Shown here: in pieces, positions 44,673 through 53,070 of the stretch
Layout: every line of letters starts with the position of its first letter
Numbering within the stretch: the first letter of the stretch is position 1
Assembly: GCF_002158995.1 (NCBI RefSeq)
Contig: NZ_LOHF01000015.1
Span: forward strand, 7,474-71,473
Length of the DNA: 64,000 nucleotides
Source: Pseudomonas caspiana
GTDB lineage: Bacteria > Pseudomonadota > Gammaproteobacteria > Pseudomonadales > Pseudomonadaceae
Direction of reading: 5' to 3'
The notes under the pieces: model-generated
The model's input: the letters and a program-made list of their open reading frames with translations, nothing else
Databases searched by the model: none
Told to the model about the DNA's origin: nothing
Made by a program: the position numbers and the translations under genes

Positions 44673-46491
44673 TTTCCCGGAAGAACCGCAAAATCACATT
44701 GAAAATCACGGCATCATTGGCGACATGCGCAGCGCTGCGCTGGTGGCTGACACTGGCAGCATCGACTTTTGCTGTTGGCCGGATTTTGACAGCCCGTCGA
44801 TTTTCAGTGCGTTACTCGACACCAACAAAGCCGGTATTTTCAAACTCGCGCCGGTTTTACCCAATGCCCGCCGCCAGCAGATTTATCTGCCGGACACCAA
44901 CGTGCTGCAAACCCGCTGGATCGACGAGGACGCGGTGGTTGAAATCACCGACCTGATGCCGGTCAGCGACGATGTCGAAGATTTACCGCGCGTGGTGCGT
45001 CGTGTCGAGCTGCGTTACGGCCAGGCAACGATTCGTATGCAGTGCCGGGTCCGGCTGGATTACAGCCGCGCTGAAACGGTGGCGAAGCTAGACGGTGATG
45101 ACGTTTGTTTCGAGGCACCGGGTCAGCCCGGTATGCGTCTGTCGGCCAATGTGCCGATGCAGGTTGAAGATCAGGCAGCTATCACGGAGTTCACCCTTAA
45201 ACAGGGCGAATTTGTGGAGTTCATTCTCGGCGGTATCGACGATCCTCAGGTCAGTGCCGGGCAATGCCAGAAATACTTCACTGACACCCTGGCGTTCTGG
45301 CGGCGCTGGAGCAATAAGTCTGCGTACCGCGGCCGCTGGCGGGAAATGGTCAACCGCTCGGCGCTTGCCCTCAAACTGCTGACCTCGCGCAAACATGGCG
45401 GCATCGTCGCTGCTGCTACGTTTGGTCTGCCGGAAACGCCCGGCGGCGAGCGTAATTGGGATTATCGCTACAGCTGGATTCGCGATGCCTCGTTTACGGT
45501 CTATGCCTTCATGCGCCTGGGATATACCGAGGAAGCCAATGACTTCATGCGCTGGGTGCGCGGTCGTCTGGGTGACTGCGTCGAGGATTCAAACAAGCTG
45601 GGTATTCTCTACAGTCTCGATGGTCGTGAAGAACTACCCGAAGAGCACCTTGAGCATTTCACCGGCTACGGCGGCGCGTTGCCGGTGCGCATCGGCAACG
45701 AGGCGTACAAACAGACTCAGCTGGATATCTACGGCGAGCTGATGGACGCCGTTTACCTGGCCAACAAGTATGGCGAAGCGATCTCTTATGAAGGGTGGAA
45801 GCACGCGACACGGCAGGTGGATTACGTCTGTGAGCATTGGCGCGATCGAGATGTCGGTATCTGGGAAATGCGCGGCGACGACCAGCATTTTCTGCATTCC
45901 AGGCTGATGTGCTGGGTGGCTCTGGACCGAGCTTTGCGTCTGGCTTTCAAGCGCTCGTTACCTGCCCCTTTTGATCGCTGGGACAAGGAGCGTCAAGCCA
46001 TTCATGACGACATCTGGAACAACTTCTGGGACGCTGACCTTGGTCATTTTGTGCAGCACAAAGGCAGCCGCAATCTTGATGCATCGATGCTGCTGATGCC
46101 ATTGGTGCGTTTCGTCGGTGCCAGTGATCCGCGCTGGGTGGCGACCCTGGATGCTATTGAAGCCACACTGGTACGTGACGGCATGGTTTATCGCTATCGC
46201 AACGATGATGACCATCACGACGGGCTGGCAGGTGAGGAGGGCGCGTTCACAGCCTGTTCGTTCTGGTACGTCGAATGCCTGGCTCGCGCCGGGCGTGTCG
46301 AGCAGGCGCATCTGGAGTTCGAACAGCTGCTGCGCTACGCCAACCCTGTGGGACTTTACGCCGAGGAGTTCGACAGTTACGGGCACCACCTGGGTAATAC
46401 GCCTCAGGCGCTGAGCCACCTGGCACTGATCAGCGCGGCGAGCTTCCTGGACCGTAAGCTCGATGGCGCTGAGACCCTCTGGCAGCCTTGA
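44665..46491 (+). CDS. Glycoside hydrolase family 15 protein
   Basis: This 608-residue cytoplasmic enzyme has the arrangement of bacterial GH15 glucoamylases and trehalases. An N-terminal beta-rich domain (about 1-220; IGDMRSAALVADTGSIDFCC) precedes an (alpha/alpha)6 barrel beginning ERNWDYRYSWIRDASFTVYA and carrying the catalytic glutamate region GEEGAFTACSFWYVE. No signal peptide is seen, so the substrate is internal: trehalose or short alpha-glucans. ATG 44665 overlaps the SDR stop. Confidence 0.93.
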   Translation: MADFPEEPQNHIENHGIIGDMRSAALVADTGSIDFCCWPDFDSPSIFSALLDTNKAGIFKLAPVLPNARRQQIYLPDTNVLQTRWIDEDAVVEITDLMPVSDDVEDLPRVVRRVELRYGQATIRMQCRVRLDYSRAETVAKLDGDDVCFEAPGQPGMRLSANVPMQVEDQAAITEFTLKQGEFVEFILGGIDDPQVSAGQCQKYFTDTLAFWRRWSNKSAYRGRWREMVNRSALALKLLTSRKHGGIVAAATFGLPETPGGERNWDYRYSWIRDASFTVYAFMRLGYTEEANDFMRWVRGRLGDCVEDSNKLGILYSLDGREELPEEHLEHFTGYGGALPVRIGNEAYKQTQLDIYGELMDAVYLANKYGEAISYEGWKHATRQVDYVCEHWRDRDVGIWEMRGDDQHFLHSRLMCWVALDRALRLAFKRSLPAPFDRWDKERQAIHDDIWNNFWDADLGHFVQHKGSRNLDASMLLMPLVRFVGASDPRWVATLDAIEATLVRDGMVYRYRNDDDHHDGLAGEEGAFTACSFWYVECLARAGRVEQAHLEFEQLLRYANPVGLYAEEFDSYGHHLGNTPQALSHLALISAASFLDRKLDGAETLWQP

Positions 46492-46539
46492 TGGGAGAAT
46501 GTGGGAGAGTCTAAGTTTGCCCGCCATCTGATTGGCGAC

Positions 46540-46612
46540 GTGGGGCCGGCTGAAGCCGGTCCCGCGGCTTTGCGCCAATCGCGAGATCCCATCAAACCTG
46601 TGGGAGCCGGGC
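46540..46612. repeat. Degenerate REP hairpin
   Basis: GGGGCCGGCTGAAGCCGGTCCC (46541-46562) is a compact palindrome related to the GGGACCGGCTTTAGCCGG elements. A second partial unit GTGGGAGCCGGGCGAT follows near 46600. It lies between convergent genes and could assist termination of the GH15 transcript. Confidence 0.6.
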
Positions 46613-46635
46613 GATCGTATTCCGGCTTAACAGGG

Positions 46636-48069
46636 TCAGCGACTCTGCAATGCATACCCCACCACCGCATTCTCCAGCACGAAGCGTTCGCCAATCATGG
46701 CGCAGTAGCTGGTCCGGGTCAGGAATGCGCCGTGGCCTGCGAGAAACACTTTAATGTCGTTCACTTCCTCACACATTTCCAGCGTACGGCCTTGCAATGC
46801 ACCGCTGGCCTGAGCCGAGCGCAGGGCGCCCATGGGTGTCCAGTCGGCGATGATCAGCGCACCGGGTGGGGCAGTCTGTTCATAGACGTGAACAAACTGC
46901 TCCGCCGAGCGATCAGGCAGATACGGGGCCATGAAGTAGTGGATGTCGTCGCGAAAAGGCAGTGATTCACTGTGTACCGGCAGACGAATGACGCCTGTCG
47001 CGTACAACGAGTAAACCAGCAGAATGGCAATCGGTGAGCTGAGCACTGACAGATTCAGCAGCGACTGCGCGCTGCGATTGGCTGGCAGCAATCGGGTAAG
47101 GCTGATCACGCCAAGGATGCACAGCAGCGCAATACCCGGAAGGAAAAAGGTAAAGCGGTCAGTAACGTTGTAAGACACGGCAAACACAAAGTTCAGTGCA
47201 GCCGCGCACCACAGCAGGCGCAAGCGTTGATCTTTGGGAAACAGGATCAGCCCCAACACCTGAGGGCCGATCAGCGACAACAGGAGAATGAACACTGAGT
47301 TCTTCTCATGCCACATGTCATCAAAGCGGAACAGACTGCCTTCCCAGTTGGGTGTCTGCGCGCGCACCGAGGAGCCAGTCAGGTAGCGATGGGCAATATC
47401 AATGAGGCTCATGCCCGATTGCAGGTCGTGGGCAATCCCGGGGAAGGCCACCGAAAAGCCCAGGATGAAACCCGGAATGGCCATTACAGTGCGCAACTTA
47501 TGCTGGTAGAGCAACTGCACGTAAAGCGGTAGCAGCACCACGAATGTCAGTTGGTGAATGGCCGCACCCAGGCCGGTCAGCAGGCCAATGACCAGCAATT
47601 TGCTGAGGGCGCCAAAGCGTGGTCTCTGATCCAGGTGCACGTGGTAAGCCAGCAACACGAACAGCGAATTGAGAATGTAAACCTCTGCCTTGGTCGACAC
47701 CCAGAACACCCCGTGAGCCAGGATCGTTGCCGCGGCTGCCAACAGGGCCTGACGCTGACTGCCGCCTACATTCACCGCCAGCGAGTAAATGATCCACGCC
47801 AGCGGCAGTAGAAGAATCGAGTTCAGCAGGCTCAGTACGTGAGGTCCGAACAGGTCGAAGACCAGCGTATTGATGAACTGGTAGAGCGGATGATCCAGGG
47901 GGCCAAGGGACTGACTGAAGTAGTGCCCCTGAGAGGCTTCGGCGAGAAACACGCCATTGTCCATCCACTGGATCGGCCCGCTGGAGGCAAGAAAGCTGGC
48001 GACTATTGCGCCGCAAAGTAACAAAAACGCCACTGCATTTGACGATTGACGGTGACTTCCCTGGACCAT
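46636..48069 (-). CDS. DUF2723/GT-C-like polytopic membrane protein
   Basis: This 477-residue inner-membrane protein has about ten hydrophobic helices and a soluble C-terminal part of about 100 residues. The first periplasmic loop contains [12 protein letters not shown] and [12 protein letters not shown], the Asp-containing pattern of DUF2723/GT-C transferases that use polyprenyl-phosphate sugars. ATG 48069 has AGGAG 8 nt upstream and starts 22 nt after the preceding stop, making it the last gene of the DprE-type cluster. It is the best candidate for the enzyme that transfers the lipid-linked sugar to an acceptor; that is inference from position and topology. Confidence 0.8.
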   Translation of the reverse strand: MVQGSHRQSSNAVAFLLLCGAIVASFLASSGPIQWMDNGVFLAEASQGHYFSQSLGPLDHPLYQFINTLVFDLFGPHVLSLLNSILLLPLAWIIYSLAVNVGGSQRQALLAAAATILAHGVFWVSTKAEVYILNSLFVLLAYHVHLDQRPRFGALSKLLVIGLLTGLGAAIHQLTFVVLLPLYVQLLYQHKLRTVMAIPGFILGFSVAFPGIAHDLQSGMSLIDIAHRYLTGSSVRAQTPNWEGSLFRFDDMWHEKNSVFILLLSLIGPQVLGLILFPKDQRLRLLWCAAALNFVFAVSYNVTDRFTFFLPGIALLCILGVISLTRLLPANRSAQSLLNLSVLSSPIAILLVYSLYATGVIRLPVHSESLPFRDDIHYFMAPYLPDRSAEQFVHVYEQTAPPGALIIADWTPMGALRSAQASGALQGRTLEMCEEVNDIKVFLAGHGAFLTRTSYCAMIGERFVLENAVVGYALQSR

Positions 48070-48091
48070 CGCATGACTCCTGTGCGGTGAA

Positions 48092-49078
48092 TTATTCCGA
48101 AGTTGATTGTTCAATCAGTGTCCGGTCCTGCGCATTGTCTGCCTTGAGTTGCAGCAACATCACGGCGCCAATGGCCACGGCAAACCACAGGGTCGCCAGA
48201 CGAATCAGCACCGTGGCTGCAATGGCATCGGCGCTGGACATGCCTTTCCAGACCAGCAGCCCGACCATCACCGCTTCGGCGCCGCCCAGCCCGCCGGGCA
48301 TGAAACTGATCGCCCCGGCGAGCATTGCCAGCGCATAGACGAACACCGCGAAAGTCAGCTCGATATCGGCGCCCATCCAGTTGAGAATCCAGTGGAACGC
48401 CAAAGCTTCAGCGCTCCAGGCCACGACGCTGAGTGAGGTCACGCCCAACAGCAGACTCAGTCGATGGCAGCGCTGGGCAGCCAGCAGAACTTCAAGCAGA
48501 TGGCGGCTGAGCCCGATCAGCTTTCCGCCCCCGGACGGGATTGCCGTAGCTATTCGCTCCAATAGTCTGCGCTGTGAAAGCACCAGCAGACCGATGCACA
48601 CCAAGACCACTCCGACGATGATCATGGGCCGTGAATCCGGGTAAAGCGACAGGCCGAACAGGGTGAGCAAAACCACAGCAAACAGGTCCGAGAGGCGTTC
48701 GCTGAAAAACGCAGCAAAGCTCTGGGGGTAGGGCACGCCCCAACGCTTGAGCAAAACCCCGCGTAGCGCTTCACCAGCCTTGCCGGGCGTCGTCGTCAGG
48801 GCGAAGCCCGCCAGATAGATCTTCAGGCTGGGCCGCCACGGCACAGGATGGCCAAGTACGTTCAGGTAAGTCTGCCAGCGCAGAAAACGCAGCCCGTAGT
48901 TGGCGGCTGACATTAGCAGCGCGATGGCAATGCCGATCAAGCCCACTTCACCTACTGCCTTGCTGACCGCTTCCCAGCCGCCCCACAGGGAAAATCCCAG
49001 GTAGCCCAGCGCGGAAAACACCACCGAAAGCACCACTGCGCGGTAACGCCAGCCCGAGAGCAACAGCGCTTCGCTCAT
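48092..49078 (-). CDS. YbhN/LPG-synthase-TM family membrane protein
   Basis: This is a 328-residue protein with about eight membrane helices, of the lysylphosphatidylglycerol-synthase transmembrane (UPF0104) family. Typical parts are [32 protein letters not shown] and [17 protein letters not shown]. The catalytic soluble domain of MprF is absent, leaving only the flippase-like half. It overlaps the DprE2-like gene by 4 nt. In this cluster a role in moving polyprenyl-phosphate-sugar across the membrane is plausible but unproven. Confidence 0.88.
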   Translation of the reverse strand: MSEALLLSGWRYRAVVLSVVFSALGYLGFSLWGGWEAVSKAVGEVGLIGIAIALLMSAANYGLRFLRWQTYLNVLGHPVPWRPSLKIYLAGFALTTTPGKAGEALRGVLLKRWGVPYPQSFAAFFSERLSDLFAVVLLTLFGLSLYPDSRPMIIVGVVLVCIGLLVLSQRRLLERIATAIPSGGGKLIGLSRHLLEVLLAAQRCHRLSLLLGVTSLSVVAWSAEALAFHWILNWMGADIELTFAVFVYALAMLAGAISFMPGGLGGAEAVMVGLLVWKGMSSADAIAATVLIRLATLWFAVAIGAVMLLQLKADNAQDRTLIEQSTSE

Positions 49079-49815
49079 AGATTCAGCCTCTTGAACAATG
49101 GCTGTGGTATCGAGCGAATGGCCAGCATGATCAACGCCCAGAAACCGGGTGTGTAAAGCGTGGGAGCCTTGCGGGCGATTCCGGCAACGATGCGTTCCGC
49201 CACTTGTTGTGGCTGAGCCAGCAGTGCGGCGGGTAGCGACAGGCCCTGGGTCATCGGTGTATCGACAAACCCGGGTTTGATGGTCAATACGTGAACGCCA
49301 ACCTTGAACAGCCGCGCTTGCAAACCTTCACTAAAGGTCGAAACCGCAGCCTTGGCCGCGCCGTACAAATAGTTGGAAGGCCGACCACGATCCCCGGCGA
49401 CTGACGAAATCACAGCCAGACTGCCGCAGCGCTGAGTTTCGAACTGATTGGCCAGCAAGGTCAGCAGGGCGATAACCGAAGTGCCATTGTTGGCAAACTC
49501 TTGCAGAGCAACAGCGACATCCTGCTCGCAGACCTTCTGGTCGGGCAGGGTGCCATGGGCAATCAGCGCGACGTCGATTTGGCCAAGCGCCCGCAGGCAG
49601 CTTTGCAACATGGCCGGGTGGGCATTGATGTCCGTAGCGTCCATCTCGTGCAGGCTAACGACTTTGGCACCTCGGCCCTTGAGGTCGGCTGCGGTCTGTT
49701 CCAGCTTGTCGCCGTTACGCGCCACCAGAAAGAAGTCGCTGCCTTCATTAGCCCACAGTCGGGCGCAGGCGGTGGCGATAGCCGAGGTAGCGCCGATGAT
49801 CAACACTCGTTTCAT
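49075..49815 (-). CDS. DprE2-like SDR reductase
   Basis: This 246-residue short-chain dehydrogenase has the loop IGATSAIATACARLW (typical of DprE2 rather than GxxxGxG of most SDRs), VISSVAGDRGRPSNYLYGAAK with the catalytic Tyr-x3-Lys, and a hydrophobic C-terminus suited to membrane association. In mycobacteria DprE2 reduces the 2-keto intermediate made by DprE1 to decaprenylphosphoryl-arabinose. It lies 13 nt after the DprE1-like gene, in the same order as in mycobacteria. Confidence 0.88.
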   Translation of the reverse strand: MKRVLIIGATSAIATACARLWANEGSDFFLVARNGDKLEQTAADLKGRGAKVVSLHEMDATDINAHPAMLQSCLRALGQIDVALIAHGTLPDQKVCEQDVAVALQEFANNGTSVIALLTLLANQFETQRCGSLAVISSVAGDRGRPSNYLYGAAKAAVSTFSEGLQARLFKVGVHVLTIKPGFVDTPMTQGLSLPAALLAQPQQVAERIVAGIARKAPTLYTPGFWALIMLAIRSIPQPLFKRLNL

Positions 49816-49828
49816 AAGAGGCCTCGTT

Positions 49829-51145
49829 TCATAAAATCACTCGTTTCCAGAAGCGCGACATCAGGGAAAGATCGCGCAGTGCTTCCAGACGCTCCCAGGC
49901 GGGGTAAGCCTGGCGGAAATCACTGCCGCTCATGTGGGCGTCCTTGGCCGGATACAGACGGCCGCCTGCCGTCCGGACAATCGCATCCAGACGCGGGAAC
50001 AAGATGTGTTGCAGGTCACTGCTGTTGGGGAAATCCAGCGCCAGTGAGGTGCCGGGCAGGGGGAACGACAGCAGGCCGGGAGAGGCGATATCACCGCAGC
50101 GCTTGAGCACCGCGAGGAAAGATCCCTGACCTGAGTCAGCAATAGACCCGAGCAATTCGGCCATGGCCGCTTCGGCGTTGGCGTCGGGAATCACGCATTG
50201 ATACTGTTGAAAACCCTGGCGCCCGTAGATGCGATTCCAGTGCAGGATGCGATCCAGCGGATAGAAGAATGGTTCGTAGGCGCTTCGTTTTGCGGTGCGC
50301 TTACCCGGATGCGCACGCCAGTACAGCGAGTTGAACGCCCTCAGCGATACGTTATTGATCAACGAGACCGGAGGTGTCAGCGGCATTTTCAGACGGCTGC
50401 CGCGCTCGACTTCAAGGGAGCCATAACGTGCATGATCACCGACGATGAACACGCCTCGTCCGGTATTGGCGCCTTTGGCCAGGCAGTCGACCCAGGCCAC
50501 GCTGTATTCATGCTGGTGATCCAGTTCCGCAGACAGGCTGAAAAACTCGGCCAGATTGGCGAAGCGCACCACCGTGCTGTCGATCTGGCTTGAGCGCACC
50601 GGCATCAGTTGCAGGTCGGCCCAGTTGATAACGCCGGTCAGGCCCAGGCCGCCAATACTGGCGGCGAACAGTCTGGTGTTTTCCACGGCCGAACAGATGC
50701 GCGCCGCCTCGCCGTGGCGCAGCAGACCGAAACGCAGGACGTGGTTACCGAAGGTGCCACGCAAATGATGGTTCTTGCCGTGCACGTCATTGGCAATGGC
50801 GCCGCCCACGGTGGCGAACTGGGTGCCCGGTGTCACCGGTAAAAACCAGCCTTGAGGGATCGCCGCAGCGAGGATTTCGGCCAGCGTGACACCAGCTTCC
50901 ACACGAATTTTGCCGGTGCTCCAGTCAGCGCGAATGAAGCGGTCCAGCGTGCGCATATGCAGCACCTGATCGCTGGCGGCCAGACAACTGTCACCGTAAC
51001 TGCGGCCGTTGCCGTAGGGCAGGCTTGTGTGGTGCCGATCAATAACCTTGTGCATGTGATCGGTGAGGCCATCGATCCAGGGACAGGCGTGTCCGTGTTG
51101 AGCTGTTCGGGGGTATCTGCCCCAGGAATACAAAGGTTCGGTCAT
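49829..51145 (-). CDS. DprE1-like FAD-dependent oxidase
   Basis: This is a 438-residue vanillyl-alcohol-oxidase-type flavoprotein. FAD-binding segments are LPYGNGRSYGDS and TPGTQFATVGGAIANDVHGK; the C-terminus has GGRLYPAKDAHM with Lys401, matching the lysine essential in mycobacterial DprE1. Where DprE1 carries the benzothiazinone-reactive cysteine (PGWNxCVDFP) this protein has Ala369 (PGTSLALDFP). It should oxidise polyprenylphosphoryl-ribose at C2. It overlaps the UbiA-HAD gene by 4 nt. Confidence 0.9.
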   Translation of the reverse strand: MTEPLYSWGRYPRTAQHGHACPWIDGLTDHMHKVIDRHHTSLPYGNGRSYGDSCLAASDQVLHMRTLDRFIRADWSTGKIRVEAGVTLAEILAAAIPQGWFLPVTPGTQFATVGGAIANDVHGKNHHLRGTFGNHVLRFGLLRHGEAARICSAVENTRLFAASIGGLGLTGVINWADLQLMPVRSSQIDSTVVRFANLAEFFSLSAELDHQHEYSVAWVDCLAKGANTGRGVFIVGDHARYGSLEVERGSRLKMPLTPPVSLINNVSLRAFNSLYWRAHPGKRTAKRSAYEPFFYPLDRILHWNRIYGRQGFQQYQCVIPDANAEAAMAELLGSIADSGQGSFLAVLKRCGDIASPGLLSFPLPGTSLALDFPNSSDLQHILFPRLDAIVRTAGGRLYPAKDAHMSGSDFRQAYPAWERLEALRDLSLMSRFWKRVIL

Positions 51146-52605
51146 GCGGCAATCCAGAACACGAGGACGAAGAGGGCGCCGATCACCTGGCTCATGCGGT
51201 CGCGAATCGCGAACACCACCGGGTCATCGTTCATCAGGCCGCGATGGGTGAGCATCCAGACCCGGGTAATCCAGAACAGCAGCAAAGGGCAGGTCAGCCA
51301 GATGACATGAGGATGGCCGTACATTGCGACGGTCGAGCCTTCGTGGATGTACAGCGCCAGAACCATGACTGCCAGATGGCCGGAGGAGGCACCCAACGCG
51401 GCGATCATGTCCAGGTCGCCGGGGTAGTAGCCGCGGCCTCGCGCCTTGTCCATCAAGTCTTTGGCCCGTGCCTCGCGCAGTTCGGCATAGCGTTTGACCA
51501 GTGCGAGGCTGAGGAACATGAACATCGAGAAGGCCAGAATCCAGAACGTCAGAGGCAGGCTGAACGCGGCTGCACCGGCCAGGATGCGGGCGGTGTAAAG
51601 CATCGCCAGGACTATTACGTCCAACACCATTTGCCGTTTAAGGCTCAGCGAGTAGGCCAGCGTCAGCCCGTAATAAGCACCCAGCACCGCAGAAAATTGC
51701 CAAGGCAGCAACAGAGCAGCACCACCGAACGCGGCGATTAACAGGACAGGTACGATAATCAGCCCGGCCTTGATCGACAGCTTGCCGCTGGCGAACGGCC
51801 GCTTGCGCTTGGTCTGATGGTGGCGATCATCGGCCAGATCCAGCAGATCGTTCAGTACATAGACACTGGAAGCACACAGGCCGAAGAACAGGAACGCCAG
51901 TACGCCGTTGATCAGCAAATCTGCTCTGCCAAACTGGTGTGCCGCGAGCAATGGGACGAAGATCAAGGCGTTCTTCATCCACTGGTGCATGCGCAACGCC
52001 TTGCGCCAGTCGCGCAGGCTTGAAGTATTCGAGTTGATGACGGTTTTAACGTTGCCCTGAGCCTTGGCCTTCTTCTCGACCCCCGAGAATGGATTAACCA
52101 CAATCGCCTCGCGGGCTGCGTCCCACACAGGCAGATCATCCATGGAGTTACCGACGTAATCGAAGCCGTTCTGACCGTAGTGTCCCACCAGCAGGTCGCG
52201 CTTTTTGTTTGCTGTCAGGTTGCGCTCGGCGTTAGAGGCCACCACCAGGTCAAAGAGCTGCAAATGTTCTGAAATGCGTTTTGCCAGGCTGTCATGGCTG
52301 GCGGTCGCCAATACGATCATCCGTCCCTTGGCCCTTTCGGCTTCGATCATTTCGATCACTTGCGGGTCATACGGCAGCACGGTGACGTCGATCTGGGTAT
52401 TGAGGGCCAGGCCTTCTTTGAGCGCCGCCTTACCCTTCGATAACCATCCAAACAGTTTAAAAATTTGCAGTGGATGACTTCGAATGAATGTCATCGACGT
52501 TTCCATCAACAAGTCGGATCGCAATAGCGTGCCATCGAGATCAACAACTAAGGGGAATGAAGTCTGGGGGTTCGTCTCATGAACTCTTCCCTGAATTCTG
52601 GCCAT
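51142..52605 (-). CDS. HAD phosphatase-UbiA prenyltransferase fusion
   Basis: This 487-residue two-domain protein has residues 1-200 as a HAD hydrolase with nucleophile motif DLDGTLL (Asp22, Asp24) and the motif IV-type GNSMDDLPVW. Residues from about 205 form a polytopic UbiA-type prenyltransferase with the prenyl-diphosphate motif NDLLDLADD beginning at Asn252 and KRPFASG. This matches DPPR synthase homologues (Rv3806c type), which join phosphoribose to polyprenyl phosphate. The fused HAD domain could remove the 5-phosphate. AGGAG precedes the ATG by about 9 nt; it is the first gene of the cluster. Confidence 0.92.
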   Translation of the reverse strand: MARIQGRVHETNPQTSFPLVVDLDGTLLRSDLLMETSMTFIRSHPLQIFKLFGWLSKGKAALKEGLALNTQIDVTVLPYDPQVIEMIEAERAKGRMIVLATASHDSLAKRISEHLQLFDLVVASNAERNLTANKKRDLLVGHYGQNGFDYVGNSMDDLPVWDAAREAIVVNPFSGVEKKAKAQGNVKTVINSNTSSLRDWRKALRMHQWMKNALIFVPLLAAHQFGRADLLINGVLAFLFFGLCASSVYVLNDLLDLADDRHHQTKRKRPFASGKLSIKAGLIIVPVLLIAAFGGAALLLPWQFSAVLGAYYGLTLAYSLSLKRQMVLDVIVLAMLYTARILAGAAAFSLPLTFWILAFSMFMFLSLALVKRYAELREARAKDLMDKARGRGYYPGDLDMIAALGASSGHLAVMVLALYIHEGSTVAMYGHPHVIWLTCPLLLFWITRVWMLTHRGLMNDDPVVFAIRDRMSQVIGALFVLVFWIAA

Positions 52606-53070
52606 ATCTGTGCGCTCCTGCCGGGGTTGAGCGCACTATGAAACGGAATGTTACTTTCGCCACCTCAATAAAATTAAACAGCTCTGCTTATATCGTCAGT
52701 GCGCTGGCGTCAGAAAGTTTCCCGACGCTGTAAGCCTTGATAAACATGGCAAGTGTTTCATCAGGCTTACAACCCAACCGGTATTTCCAGCGTCGGATAC
52801 TCATATCGAATCTGACTGTGTCTACCGGTTCCGAGGTGATCGCACCGTATCGTTGGAACCCATGCCGTCATCTAACAACGCAACCCCTGTATGAGCTCAC
52901 CGAGGTTACGAGGCCAGCGGTCGCGGTTCGCCTGAAACATCGCCATTGCTGGCCTCGTAACCTCGGTGAGCTCCTGCAGGAGGCGCATTCCAATTCAGTG
53001 ATTCATGCTTTGTTCGTCGGTAGCCAGCGAGTCATAATGACCGCAATTTTCGGTCAGATGGAACGCCGTC
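52606..53070. other. Divergent intergenic region
   Basis: These 465 nt separate the UbiA-HAD and NorR-type genes and must contain both promoters. Apart from the REP-like palindrome at 52893-52973 I recognise nothing definite; a short frame across it lacks a ribosome site and resembles no protein. Confidence 0.5.
52893..52973. repeat. Perfect long palindrome, REP-like
   Basis: The 26-nt arms 52893-52918 and 52948-52973 are exact reverse complements (GAGCTCACCGAGGTTACGAG onward), with a 29-nt spacer. Arms in this window are usually imperfect, so this copy seems recent or under selection. Confidence 0.9.

Noticed and set aside
52893..52973. CRISPR or attachment site
   Set aside because: A single inverted pair rather than direct repeats with spacers, and no integrase nearby; REP-like is the simpler reading.
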